Below, piece after piece: positions 35,335 to 44,319 of a DNA stretch of 64,000 bases. This DNA comes from JBBDQZ01 sp040905705 (GTDB lineage: Bacteria > Bacteroidota > Rhodothermia > Balneolales > Natronogracilivirgulaceae). The position numbers and the translations under genes were made by a program. The stretch spans positions 1-64,000 of the forward strand of contig JBBDQZ010000062.1 of NCBI GenBank assembly GCA_040905705.1, written 5' to 3'. The notes beneath the pieces are model-generated. The model was not told where the DNA came from. It saw only the letters and a program-made list of their open reading frames with translations, and did not search any database. The stretch's first letter is position 1. Every line of letters begins with the position of its first letter.

Positions 35335-36378
35335 ATGGCTGATAAAAGTAAAACATCCGGTGTCGAAATAAATGATGTCAACCAGCTGACTGGTACCCAG
35401 CGAGTTGCCGTATTAATGATTTCTCTGGGAGTAGAGACGGCTTCCATGGTTCTGAAACAATTGAATGACAATGAAGTCGAAAAGATCTCACTTGAAATTG
35501 CGAAACTGAAGAATGTGAGTCCGAAAGTGGTAGATGCTGTAATGCGCGACTTTCACGATATGATGACGGCCAAACAGTATATTCTGGAGGGAGGTATCGA
35601 CATTGCCAAGGGAATTCTGTCTCAGGCTCGTGGAGAAGAAGAGGCAAAGGACCTGTACAGAAAGCTGGAGGCCGTAACAGGAACCAGCGCATTTGGTGTG
35701 TTTCAGGCAAGCGAGATCAGCCAGATTCTTCAGTTTATTCAAAATGAGCATCCCCAGGTGGTTGCACTTATACTTTCGCAATTGAAGAATGAACGATCTG
35801 CCACAATCCTCTCGCATTTGAGCGAGGAACTTCAGGGTGAAATTACCTATCGGCTGGCTTCCATGGACAAAATATCCTCCGACGTTATCGATGAAATTGA
35901 AGAGGTGATCAAAGAGCAGATGGGTGGTATGGATGCCCTGGGCGATCGCGTAAAAGGCGGGGCATCTATGGTGGCCAACATACTTAATGAAGCCAGTATG
36001 TCTGTTGAGAAAAATGTGATCAGGGCAATTGAAGAACGGGATGCAGAGCTCGCCGAAGAGATCAAGAGGCAGATGTTCCTGTTCGAAGATATTGTCTATC
36101 TGGAAGATCGCGCGATACAACTTATCATCAACGAATTGGACAAATCCGATCTGGTCCTTGGCCTGAAAGGCGTGAGCGAAGAACTGACCGACAAATTTCT
36201 CAAAAATATGTCAACACGAGCCGTCGATATGCTGAAGGAGGATATGGAGGCGTTGGGACCGGTACATATCAAAGATGTAGAAAAAGCACAACAGCTCATT
36301 ATACGCAAAATAAAGAAACTTGAAGAGTCGGGAGAAATATCGACTCGTAAATTGTCGGATGACGAGATTGTGGAGTGA
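35335..36378 (+). CDS. fliG: Flagellar motor switch protein FliG
   Basis: 347 residues, full length. N-terminal FliF-binding part (QRVAVLMISLGVETASMVLKQL), middle EHPQVVALILSQL (the EHPQ motif that contacts FliM) and the C-terminal torque helix LVLGLKGVSEELTDKFLKNMS followed by TRAVDMLKEDM, which keeps the charged residues that meet the stator in E. coli. Six bases after fliF. Confidence 0.97.
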   Translation: MADKSKTSGVEINDVNQLTGTQRVAVLMISLGVETASMVLKQLNDNEVEKISLEIAKLKNVSPKVVDAVMRDFHDMMTAKQYILEGGIDIAKGILSQARGEEEAKDLYRKLEAVTGTSAFGVFQASEISQILQFIQNEHPQVVALILSQLKNERSATILSHLSEELQGEITYRLASMDKISSDVIDEIEEVIKEQMGGMDALGDRVKGGASMVANILNEASMSVEKNVIRAIEERDAELAEEIKRQMFLFEDIVYLEDRAIQLIINELDKSDLVLGLKGVSEELTDKFLKNMSTRAVDMLKEDMEALGPVHIKDVEKAQQLIIRKIKKLEESGEISTRKLSDDEIVE

Positions 36379-36385
36379 TTTTGGT

Positions 36386-37042
36386 ATGGCTCGTAAGATC
36401 ATAGATAAAGATAAAATTTCCTGGAGTGATGACAGCCGCTTCAAGTTGAATTATGAAATGATTTTTGATGAGAACCAGCAAGACCAGAAATCGTCGGATA
36501 TCAAAAACATTTTAAAAAAGAAACAAGATGAATGGAAATCGGAACTGGAAGAGGTTAAAAGTCAGGCTTTTGAAAGGGGACTAGCGCAAGGAAATAAGGA
36601 GGGGTTTGAAAAAGCTCTTCTGGAAACCGACAAAAAACTGGCTGTTCTTGAAAATGGGTTTCGTGAGGCCGTGGATGCATGGCAAGCGAACCAGGAGTTG
36701 TTGAAACCGGGCTTGCTGAAACTTGTATTTGATATTTCCGAGGCGATTCTTGGCATACCCATCAAAAACGGTGCTTTACGGTCACGGCTTGAAAAGGATC
36801 TGAGTACGCTGTTTCAGGAACTGGATGCATCGTCGAAACCGGTTCTGTGGATATCGGCAGAAGATTATGAATTTATTGAAAAGTTACACCGTCAGTATGC
36901 CGAAAAAACCGGTGTTGTAATACGTGTTAGCGATCGGTGTAATCCCGGTGAATATCAGCTGGAAACCAATCGCGAGAAAATTGTTCGAGATTTTCGCAAC
37001 ATGCTCAATGATTTTAAAGAGTCATTGATTCTGCCGAAATGA
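36386..37042 (+). CDS. fliH: Flagellar assembly protein FliH
   Basis: 218 residues from ATG 36386; an upstream in-frame ATG at 36320 lies inside fliG and would give an unrelated extension, while GGAGTG just before 36386 fits as ribosome site. Central coiled coil (KKKQDEWKSELEEVKSQAFERG, with a G-x3-G repeat typical of FliH) and C-terminal domain resembling the V-ATPase E subunit (LVFDISEAILGIPI, VSDRCNPGEYQLETN). FliH regulates the ATPase FliI and brings it to the export gate. Confidence 0.88.
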   Translation: MARKIIDKDKISWSDDSRFKLNYEMIFDENQQDQKSSDIKNILKKKQDEWKSELEEVKSQAFERGLAQGNKEGFEKALLETDKKLAVLENGFREAVDAWQANQELLKPGLLKLVFDISEAILGIPIKNGALRSRLEKDLSTLFQELDASSKPVLWISAEDYEFIEKLHRQYAEKTGVVIRVSDRCNPGEYQLETNREKIVRDFRNMLNDFKESLILPK

Positions 37043-37098
37043 TGGGCTGTCCGGAATGATCGGGCTGAATAAAATTAAACTAAACTCAATTAAATTAA

Positions 37099-38457
37099 AT
37101 GCCGAGTGCTGATATGAGTACAATCAGCCGAAACTCACTTGCCGGATATTTTCAGCAGATACGGGAAAATATCAGCCTTATTCCCAATGAATCGAAAAGG
37201 TATGGGAAAGTATCCACAGTAATCGGTACCGTTGTGGAGTGCATCGGGCTCCAGGCATGTGTCGGAGAAATTTACCGTATCCATACACAGACGGGTAAAA
37301 CAATACTTTCGGAAGTAGTGGGTATTCGGGGAGAGGAAACCCTTTTGATGCCCTATGACCGTATTGAAGGGATGAAGGCCGGCTGTCCGGTAGAGATAAG
37401 TAGTCGGCCACTTACCCTTGGCATTAGTGATGAAATACTGGGGCGGGTCATCGATGCCGACGGCTTGCCTATCGATGAAAAAGGGCCATTTGTGAATGGT
37501 GAACATCAACCTATCCACAATGAACCGCCCGGTCCCCTTGAACGGGTACGCATTGACAAATCGATGGTTACGGGAATCCGGGCTATTGATGCTCTTAATA
37601 CTATTGGACAAGGTCAACGTATGGGGATTTTTGCCGGATCCGGTGTAGGAAAAAGTGTACTTATGGGAATGATCGCGCGAAGGTCGTCAGCCGATGTTAA
37701 TGTTATTGCCCTTATAGGAGAACGTGGAAGGGAGGTAAGTGAATTTATTAGCGACTCTCTGGGAGAGGAAGGGCTCTCCCGTTCCGTAGTTGTGGCGGTA
37801 ACATCGGATATGGCAGCCATGAGCCGGATCAAGGGAGCTTCCACAGCTACAGCCGTGGCAGAATATTTCCGCGACAAAGGAAAAAATGTCCTTCTTATGA
37901 TGGATTCTGTGACCCGGGTGGCGATGGCACAACGGGAAATCGGTCTTGCTTCAGGGGAGCCACCGACAACCAAGGGATATACACCCAGTGTCTTCGCAAT
38001 GCTTCCCAAACTTCTTGAGCGCGCTGGAAAAACAAGGCATGGAAGCATCACCGGACTATACACAGTGCTGGTCGACAACGATGATATGAATGAGCCAATC
38101 GCTGATGCTGTACGCTCCATTCTGGATGGACACATTGTGCTTTCCCGGCGTTTAGCGCATAAAAACCACTATCCGGCTATTGATGTATTGGAAAGCGTAT
38201 CTCGTGTCATGCCGAACATAATTCCACTGGAAGACCGTACTTCAGCTATGGCAGCCAGGGAATTGCTGGCTACTTATCGCGAAGCGGAAGATTTGATTAA
38301 TATCGGTGCCTATGTCAAGGGGTCAAATCCGAAAATTGACGAAGCCGTCAAAAAAAATCCCGATTTGGAATCATTTTTGAAACAGAGTATTGAAGAGCAA
38401 GTGGACTCCAATGAGGATTATTGGAGTGTGTTAAAAAATATTGTCGAACAAAAATAA
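37099..38457 (+). CDS. fliI: Flagellum-specific export ATPase FliI
   Basis: 452 residues. F1-beta-like: Walker A GSGVGKS at 180-186, catalytic GERGREVSEFI, Walker B VLLMMDSVTRVAMAQREIG and the export-ATPase stretch GEPPTTKGYTPSVFAMLPKLLERAG. Powers unfolding and delivery of flagellar export substrates at the cytoplasmic face. ATG at 37099 or 37114; 56 bases after fliH. Confidence 0.96.
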   Translation: MPSADMSTISRNSLAGYFQQIRENISLIPNESKRYGKVSTVIGTVVECIGLQACVGEIYRIHTQTGKTILSEVVGIRGEETLLMPYDRIEGMKAGCPVEISSRPLTLGISDEILGRVIDADGLPIDEKGPFVNGEHQPIHNEPPGPLERVRIDKSMVTGIRAIDALNTIGQGQRMGIFAGSGVGKSVLMGMIARRSSADVNVIALIGERGREVSEFISDSLGEEGLSRSVVVAVTSDMAAMSRIKGASTATAVAEYFRDKGKNVLLMMDSVTRVAMAQREIGLASGEPPTTKGYTPSVFAMLPKLLERAGKTRHGSITGLYTVLVDNDDMNEPIADAVRSILDGHIVLSRRLAHKNHYPAIDVLESVSRVMPNIIPLEDRTSAMAARELLATYREAEDLINIGAYVKGSNPKIDEAVKKNPDLESFLKQSIEEQVDSNEDYWSVLKNIVEQK

Positions 38458-38469
38458 ACAATTTGAAAT

Positions 38470-38907
38470 ATGAAATTCAGATTTTCCCTTGCACCCGTTC
38501 TGAAAGTTCGCGAACACAAAGAGAAATTGCAAAAGCAGAGGCTTGCTGAAAAGCAGAGGCTGAGGCAAGTGATCGCAGATAAAAAATCAGAAATTGCTAT
38601 CGGATTACGTGGTTTTATTGAAGAAAGGGATGACGATTCTGTTAATGATATCAACCGGATCAGAAGCAGTTATGCACATATGGAATACGCTCATCAAATT
38701 ATGGGGAACCTTGTCCGTGATCTGAATAGAGCTGAACAGGATATTGACAGGGAAAGGGATAAGCTGATCAGAGTCCATCGGGATACCCGTATTATGGAAA
38801 AGGCTAAAGAACGGGAACATAAAGTATTCCTGGAAGAAATCGATCGACAGGATCGAAGGCAAATGGATGAAATTGCAACACAATTGTATAACCGGCATTC
38901 AGAGTGA
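38470..38907 (+). CDS. fliJ: Flagellar export protein FliJ
   Basis: 145 residues, almost entirely a charged helical coiled coil. Starts with KFRFSLAPVLKVREHKEK, the FliJ N-terminal motif (F-x-L-x-x-V-L-x-x-R-x). FliJ is the central stalk of the FliI hexamer and carries export chaperones. Overlaps the next start by four bases. Confidence 0.9.
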   Translation: MKFRFSLAPVLKVREHKEKLQKQRLAEKQRLRQVIADKKSEIAIGLRGFIEERDDDSVNDINRIRSSYAHMEYAHQIMGNLVRDLNRAEQDIDRERDKLIRVHRDTRIMEKAKEREHKVFLEEIDRQDRRQMDEIATQLYNRHSE

Positions 38908-39473
38908 AAGTACTTAAGATCCTTGGATTGATTGTCGCTTCATTTGGCGTAGTATTCGGCCTGGTTTTTTTCCTGTATCCTTACATCAATAAGGAAAAAT
39001 ATGATGAGATTATGACTTCTCAGGCATTTAATGAATCGGATTACCCTATGCGTGTCGGTGAAAAAACAGATGAAGAATTGTTTTTGGAATTCAGGCACGA
39101 AATAGACATGCTTCGCGCAACGAACCAGGAGCTGTTGTTGACCATCGATTCCCTTGAATTGATCCAGGAAGATTTAAGGCTGGAAATTGAGGAATGGGAA
39201 AAAATGGAAGATTTCTTCCCGGTCAGCGGGAACTTAACATCAACACAATCAACACAACAAAACGAAACAGATCGAATGGGTAATGAAGAATTCGTTGAGC
39301 GGGTGAAAAGCTTGCTGAACCTTGACGAGGAAGAGTTGGCTCCGATTGTGAGCGAAATGGCCCAGGAACAGCTTGTCCGGATTTTTCATAACTCAGGATC
39401 GATCCAGCGTGAAAAACTGCTTCGTTCGTTAGAACCCAAACGTGCTGCAGAATTGGTCAAGGAGGTAATGTAG
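38904..39473 (+). CDS. MotE-like protein (membrane anchor, coiled coil, FliG-N/MgtE-N-like end)
   Basis: 189 residues from GTG 38904 (GTGA overlap with fliJ). One N-terminal membrane segment (ILGLIVASFGVVFGLVFFLYPYI), a coiled coil at about 55-95, and a C-terminal repeat region (VERVKSLLNLDEEELAPIVSEM, ILxxLEPKRAAELVKEV-like) of the MgtE-N/FliG-N type. That is the layout of MotE, a chaperone-like protein for periplasmic motor parts in some flagellated bacteria, and its place after fliJ agrees. Assigned by architecture. Confidence 0.65.
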   Translation: MKVLKILGLIVASFGVVFGLVFFLYPYINKEKYDEIMTSQAFNESDYPMRVGEKTDEELFLEFRHEIDMLRATNQELLLTIDSLELIQEDLRLEIEEWEKMEDFFPVSGNLTSTQSTQQNETDRMGNEEFVERVKSLLNLDEEELAPIVSEMAQEQLVRIFHNSGSIQREKLLRSLEPKRAAELVKEVM

Positions 39474-41359
39474 TGGCTCATTTACCCATACCACCATCGA
39501 GAAATTCTTTTGAAGAATCGGCAACCTTGAAAGGAGGATCAGTAAATTCTCCAGAAAAAGACACTGAAAAAAAAGGCAGGTTTTCTTCCGTCTGGAACGT
39601 TGTTCAGGACCGGAATTCGTCGGACAAAGAAGCAGGGTACTCAAAAGAAAACACAGGCCGCGAATCGGTATTTGTTTATGAAGACGAAACCGGAATGGCG
39701 CAAGAGCAGGAGAGTGGACAGGAGATACATTCGAATCCTGGTACATTTCAGCATGAAACGGTTTCACAGGAACATGAGCATGATGAGTTGCATAAACATG
39801 CGGCATTACAGAAAAAAGAGGTAGCAGATCGATTTCGGTTCATTCCGCTGACAAATGTGTTTCAGCAGAAATTGTTGTCGGACGAAAAGAATGACATCAG
39901 CGTGACTCCTGTTGATGAAATCAATGAAGAAACCGGGCATTCAGATAGCAAAACAAATATGGATACACAAGAATCAAAGAGTGAATCGAGTGATGTGACA
40001 CGTGTATCAAAATCTGAAGGCCAATTAACATTTCCGATACCGGATACGTCGACTTCTTCACCAGCTGATCCGAAATTAACCATTCCGGTTTCTCTGAACC
40101 AAATGGTTTCAGAAAATGAAATGAGTGGTATGGTTTCAGAAAATGAAATGAGCGGTTCAAAAGAAAACTATGCAGGATCCTTAGAAACAAAACATGTGGA
40201 ACCTGGTAAAACAGGAGGTGTGACCGTCGACGCAGGAATCGTTTCTGGTAAATTGTCCCATATTGCAGATGATGTGAAGGAGGTGATTAGTAATCAGCAA
40301 GGCTCTGGCACACGCGGAACTATAGCCAATCAGGAAACAGTTATCAGACTGCCTGTTACCGACAAACCGGTAGTTCCGAGCCAAAGTGTTGCAAGTGATG
40401 CTGAGCTGGCCGGTCAACGGCTTCAAAAACCGGGCAGGTTTCCGGAAGTGTTGCAGGTTCAATCATCAGATACGACGGAGCTTCGGAATGATCGTGCAAC
40501 AGGCGATCCCGTAAATCCGGAAACGGATAAGTTTATTAAGACCATTGAGAAGATTTCAAGCCAGTTTTCAGGTAAAAAAATATCACATTGGCGAACCATT
40601 CGTTATGAGAACCATATCAAGGCTTTTGGTGATCGTCAACATCCAGAAGCAACCCTTCGCAATCCGGTTCAATCCAGTGGGGATGTCTCTGATTTAAAAG
40701 TGCTGGAAAATAGTTTAGCCGGCAATGTAGCATCAAATATAAAACCGGTAACTGTGAAATATTCCGGTGAACTGTCTTTAACGGGAATCGACAAATATCA
40801 AGGGGGAAATACAGGAGTATCGGAGATCGATTTTGTTGATTCCACCGAAGAAGAACAACGTGCAAATTTGGCCAATTTACTACGATTAGGCCATGTTTCC
40901 ATTGTCAACATAGATCTTCGAAGGGAGCTGATGTCCGGGCTTGTCCGGTTTGTGCAACAGGTACAGGAATCACAGAAAACCCCGGCAAACTGGCAGAAGC
41001 ACAACATTACACTTGATGACGGGAATCGGTTTCAGATATCTGTTCGTGAAGTTGATGGAGTGATGCAATTGAAACTGGGTTCCTTGAATACTGATCTTAA
41101 TCGATTATTACAGCAGCACTTGCAGTCAATCCGGGATCATATTGCAAAGGTGTGTGATGTCCAAATAGAGTTATCTCTGGAAAATGACGGCAATAAGGAA
41201 TTTGAACAGTTTTTTGGGAAACAGCAGGCATCACCATCAAATAATGCTCGCAATACGATACTCCGTGCATGGGGTGAACCCGATTTTGATCATGATCAGC
41301 AAACGGATTCACAGATCATTCGCAATTTTGGATACAATAGGATGGAATGGACCGCATAA
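39473..41359 (+). CDS. fliK: Flagellar hook-length control protein FliK
   Basis: 628 residues from GTG 39473, whose first base is the last of the previous stop. The first 400 residues are low-complexity, rich in Ser, Glu, Gln and Lys, as usual for the ruler part. The C-terminal 130 residues hold the Flg_hook-like core: SGLVRFVQQVQESQKTPANW, then ITLDDGNRFQISVREVDGVMQLKLG. FliK measures hook length and switches export specificity through FlhB. Contains a nine-codon tandem duplication at 40103-40156. Confidence 0.82.
   Translation: MAHLPIPPSRNSFEESATLKGGSVNSPEKDTEKKGRFSSVWNVVQDRNSSDKEAGYSKENTGRESVFVYEDETGMAQEQESGQEIHSNPGTFQHETVSQEHEHDELHKHAALQKKEVADRFRFIPLTNVFQQKLLSDEKNDISVTPVDEINEETGHSDSKTNMDTQESKSESSDVTRVSKSEGQLTFPIPDTSTSSPADPKLTIPVSLNQMVSENEMSGMVSENEMSGSKENYAGSLETKHVEPGKTGGVTVDAGIVSGKLSHIADDVKEVISNQQGSGTRGTIANQETVIRLPVTDKPVVPSQSVASDAELAGQRLQKPGRFPEVLQVQSSDTTELRNDRATGDPVNPETDKFIKTIEKISSQFSGKKISHWRTIRYENHIKAFGDRQHPEATLRNPVQSSGDVSDLKVLENSLAGNVASNIKPVTVKYSGELSLTGIDKYQGGNTGVSEIDFVDSTEEEQRANLANLLRLGHVSIVNIDLRRELMSGLVRFVQQVQESQKTPANWQKHNITLDDGNRFQISVREVDGVMQLKLGSLNTDLNRLLQQHLQSIRDHIAKVCDVQIELSLENDGNKEFEQFFGKQQASPSNNARNTILRAWGEPDFDHDQQTDSQIIRNFGYNRMEWTA
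40103..40156 (+). repeat. 27-base tandem duplication inside fliK
   Basis: Two adjacent 27-base units (40103-40129, 40130-40156) that differ at one base and both encode MVSENEMSG. The frame is kept. Near identity implies a recent duplication in the ruler region of FliK. Confidence 0.95.
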
Positions 41360-41376
41360 TATAAGAGATAACAACT

Positions 41377-42057
41377 ATGGAACTGCATAATATCAACTCG
41401 CAAATTTCGGCTACATTCGACAAACCGGAATCAAAACAGGAAAACCAGTTGGGGCAACAGCATTTTTTGCAACTTCTGGTGGCTCAGATGCGACATCAGG
41501 ATCCGATTAATCCTATGGATGGGTCGGATTTAGCATCCAGGCTTGCGCAGTTCAATTCTGTGGAACAATTGATTAATGTGAATAACGGGATTAAAGAACT
41601 GCACAAAAGTCAGGAATTGATGGGTGCCGGATTGACTAACTCGCTGGCAACTTCCCTGGCAGGCAAGCAGGTAAAAGCGGTATCAAATATTATTCACCTG
41701 CCACCCGGAGAAGATGCCACGGTTATTTATAAGCTTAATAACCAAGCTTCAAAAGTGGATATAGTTATAAAAAATGAAAGCGGAAATGAAGTGCGGCGCG
41801 AATCTCTTCAGAATGTTTCTTCATCGCTGAATGAATGGAAATGGAACGGAAGAAACAACAACGGAGAGCGAATGCCGGATGGAATGTACAATGTTGAGAT
41901 TGTGGCAACTGGAGATAACGACTCCAATGTCGGAGCTTTAACCTATGTGAATGGACTTGTCGAAAAAGTCCGATACACCAGTGAAGGTGTAAAACTTACT
42001 ATCAACGGGGTAGATGTCCCTGTAGGTGATGTCGAAGAAATCGGCTTGCCGCTTTGA
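41377..42057 (+). CDS. flgD: Hook assembly (scaffold) protein FlgD
   Basis: 226 residues. N-terminal FlgD signature FLQLLVAQMRHQDPINPMDGSDLASRLAQFNSVEQL with its variants spread over residues 30-66; then the FLIWID-type and tudor-like domains (WKWNGRNNNGERMPDGMYNVEI). FlgD caps the growing hook. ATG 17 bases after fliK. Confidence 0.95.
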   Translation: MELHNINSQISATFDKPESKQENQLGQQHFLQLLVAQMRHQDPINPMDGSDLASRLAQFNSVEQLINVNNGIKELHKSQELMGAGLTNSLATSLAGKQVKAVSNIIHLPPGEDATVIYKLNNQASKVDIVIKNESGNEVRRESLQNVSSSLNEWKWNGRNNNGERMPDGMYNVEIVATGDNDSNVGALTYVNGLVEKVRYTSEGVKLTINGVDVPVGDVEEIGLPL

Positions 42058-42064
42058 AGACCTT

Positions 42065-42082
42065 CAGCGAGCTTTCTCGCTG
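42065..42082 (+). other. Small hairpin between flgD and flgE
   Basis: CAGCGAG (42065-42071) and CTCGCTG (42076-42082) form a perfect seven-base-pair stem with a CTTT loop, seven bases after the flgD stop. No T run follows, so it is not a terminator; it may stabilise or process the operon transcript before the highly needed hook gene. Confidence 0.45.
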
Positions 42083-42112
42083 TTAAATAGAAAAATACAA
42101 CGGAGAACGGAT

Positions 42113-43357
42113 ATGGCTTTAATCAGAGCATTGAATTCAGGTGTAAGTGGGTTGAAATCATTTCAAGCCAAAATGGATGTAATTGGAAATAATATTGCAA
42201 ACGTAGAGACGGCAGGATTTAAATCTTCCCGGGTCACATTTGCCGAGTTGATGAACCAGCGTCTGGGTCGTACAGATTCCGGAGGGGAGTCATCACCTCA
42301 AATGGAAAACCAGGTTGGGCTTGGTGTTCGAATCGCTTCTATAGACCGTGATTACAGTCAAGGTGTAATGCAAAACACAGGCAAAGGAACAGATCTTGCT
42401 CTTGAAGGTAAGGGCTTTTTTCTGGTGCAGGATCAAGGCCAGAATTTCATGACCCGAGCAGGTAATTTTGTGTTTAACAAAGACGGACAACTGGTTGATC
42501 AGGGAGGAAGATTTGTACAGGGATACAACGCCGATTCGGACGGAAATATCCAGGGTGGCGGAGCTACCCGGAATATTACTGTTGACTTTGAAAACGTATT
42601 TCCTCCCCGTCAAACAGATGAAGTCATTGTTGGTGGAAACCTGTCCGGAGAGGAGGGAACTACACGTGTTTTAAGTACTACAGCGTACGATAGCCTCGGT
42701 AACGCTCATTCATTGGTAATGGAATTTACAAGGACTGCAAATGAGAATGAATGGGATTATGAAGTCAGTTTCCCCGATGGCGGAACGGTAGGTGCCGGTC
42801 AGACCGGAACGGTTGAATTTGACAGCAACGGGAATATTTCCTCTTCATCGGTTATTGCCATTACCAACTTTGATCCGGAGAGTGGTGCCAATGTCTTTGA
42901 CCTGGATATTCATCTCGGGAGTGCCGACCAGGGAGTAAGTTTTACACAGTTTGCAGGAGCCAACAATGCAAAGGTGATTGCTCAGAACGGACATACCGAA
43001 GGGCGGTTACTTGATATTGCAATCGATGGAGACGGACGCTTGCAGGGTATATACGACAATGGGCGGAATCAGACTCTTTCCCAGATAGCTATTGCTCAGG
43101 TACAAAATGAAAACGGACTCGAAATGATGGGTAGCGGCCTGTTCCGTACCACTTCAGCAGCTGGTGAAGTGTTTGTTGGTTCTGCAGAGAGTCTGGCCGG
43201 AACGAGTGTGAACTCTGGTGCGCTGGAAGGGTCTAATGTGGATCTGGCAAAAGAGTTTACTGAAATGATTACGTCACAACGAGCTTATCAATCCAATGCA
43301 AGGGTCATTTCCACCTCTGACGAGATGCTTATGGAAGCTGTTAATCTCAAACGATAA
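42113..43357 (+). CDS. flgE: Flagellar hook protein FlgE
   Basis: 414 residues from ATG 42113, fixed by the conserved N-terminus MALIRALNSGVSGLKSFQAK and by CGGAGA upstream; the longer frame upstream overlaps flgD and is not used. N-terminal rod motif IGNNIANVETAGFKSSRVTF, middle FlgE domain with GFFLVQDQGQNFMTRAGNF, and C-terminal GSNVDLAKEFTEMITSQRAYQSNARVISTSDEM region. Builds the hook; exported after the rod. Confidence 0.96.
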   Translation: MALIRALNSGVSGLKSFQAKMDVIGNNIANVETAGFKSSRVTFAELMNQRLGRTDSGGESSPQMENQVGLGVRIASIDRDYSQGVMQNTGKGTDLALEGKGFFLVQDQGQNFMTRAGNFVFNKDGQLVDQGGRFVQGYNADSDGNIQGGGATRNITVDFENVFPPRQTDEVIVGGNLSGEEGTTRVLSTTAYDSLGNAHSLVMEFTRTANENEWDYEVSFPDGGTVGAGQTGTVEFDSNGNISSSSVIAITNFDPESGANVFDLDIHLGSADQGVSFTQFAGANNAKVIAQNGHTEGRLLDIAIDGDGRLQGIYDNGRNQTLSQIAIAQVQNENGLEMMGSGLFRTTSAAGEVFVGSAESLAGTSVNSGALEGSNVDLAKEFTEMITSQRAYQSNARVISTSDEMLMEAVNLKR

Positions 43358-43422
43358 GCACAGGTTTCTCGAAATAAAATAATCGAAATTCTATGGCTGA
43401 TTAGTCTTGAAATTTTTGGCAG

Positions 43423-44319
43423 ATGGTCGATAACATAAGAATGTTAGATCGATCAGCTGTCATAGGATTTGTTGGAGGTTTCGGCCTGATTATTGTTGCT
43501 ATAACAACACAGGGTAACCTCGTGGCCTTTGCGAGCCTGTCGTCACTGTTAATTGTTCTGGGGGGAGTTGTTGCATCGACCTTGATTAACTACAGTGGTG
43601 AAAATATTACGGACAGTTTTCAGACGATCATCAGTATGATCAAGACCAAGACCGTGGATCTGCGGACGGATATCGAGCTGATGAATCTTTTTTCCAAACG
43701 CGCACGGCGGGGAGGGCTTCTCCAACTTGATAACGATGTGCAATATATCGAGGACAGTTTTCTGAAAAACGGGTTGCAGCTGGCTATTGATGGTGTAACC
43801 AAAGAGAATCTGGAAAGAATACTGGAAGATCAAATCAAGAGTTTTGAGCGGCGTGTTGAGATATCTATTAATGTGCTGGATTCCATGGCTTCCTATGCGC
43901 CGGCGTTCGGAATGATAGGTACGGTTATCGGGATGATTCTGATGCTTCAGGATGTTACCGATCCCGAATCGCTGGGACAAGGGCTTTCAGTAGCTCTTCT
44001 TACTACATTGTACGGTACTGTATTCGCCAATATGGTTTTCGGTCCGCTTGCCGGAAAACTTGAATATTTGAGCGAACTGGATGTAAATAGAAAAATGATG
44101 TTCCGTGTAGCGATCATGTCTATCGTGGAAGGGGATAATCCCCGAATCATGGAAAAGAGAATGCTAAGTTTTGTGGATCCGAGTAGCCGTGCTGAATATG
44201 TTAAATACCATGACGGTATTCGCAGCACAAAAGAGCGTGAAGAAAAAATCTATCAATTCTGGATGGAAGAACAAAACAGCGGATGGGAAGAACTAAGAAA
44301 AGCAGTGGAAACTGGTTGA
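43423..44319 (+). CDS. motA: Flagellar stator protein MotA (PomA-like)
   Basis: 298 residues with four membrane segments (about 13-30, 36-54, 150-172, 190-210). The first two, VIGFVGGFGLIIVAI and SSLLIVLGGVVASTLINYSG, follow the PomA pattern. The third and fourth carry PAFGMIGTVIGMILML and LLTTLYGTVFANMVFGPLAGKL with the conserved prolines and channel threonines. Its C-terminus is about 40 residues longer than PomA. Forms the ion channel and contacts FliG. Confidence 0.94.
   Translation: MVDNIRMLDRSAVIGFVGGFGLIIVAITTQGNLVAFASLSSLLIVLGGVVASTLINYSGENITDSFQTIISMIKTKTVDLRTDIELMNLFSKRARRGGLLQLDNDVQYIEDSFLKNGLQLAIDGVTKENLERILEDQIKSFERRVEISINVLDSMASYAPAFGMIGTVIGMILMLQDVTDPESLGQGLSVALLTTLYGTVFANMVFGPLAGKLEYLSELDVNRKMMFRVAIMSIVEGDNPRIMEKRMLSFVDPSSRAEYVKYHDGIRSTKEREEKIYQFWMEEQNSGWEELRKAVETG

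Noticed and set aside
43386..43412. Possible sigma-28 promoter before motA (TAAA and GCTGATTA)
   Set aside because: Spacing of 17 is too long and the -10 has two mismatches; not convincing.
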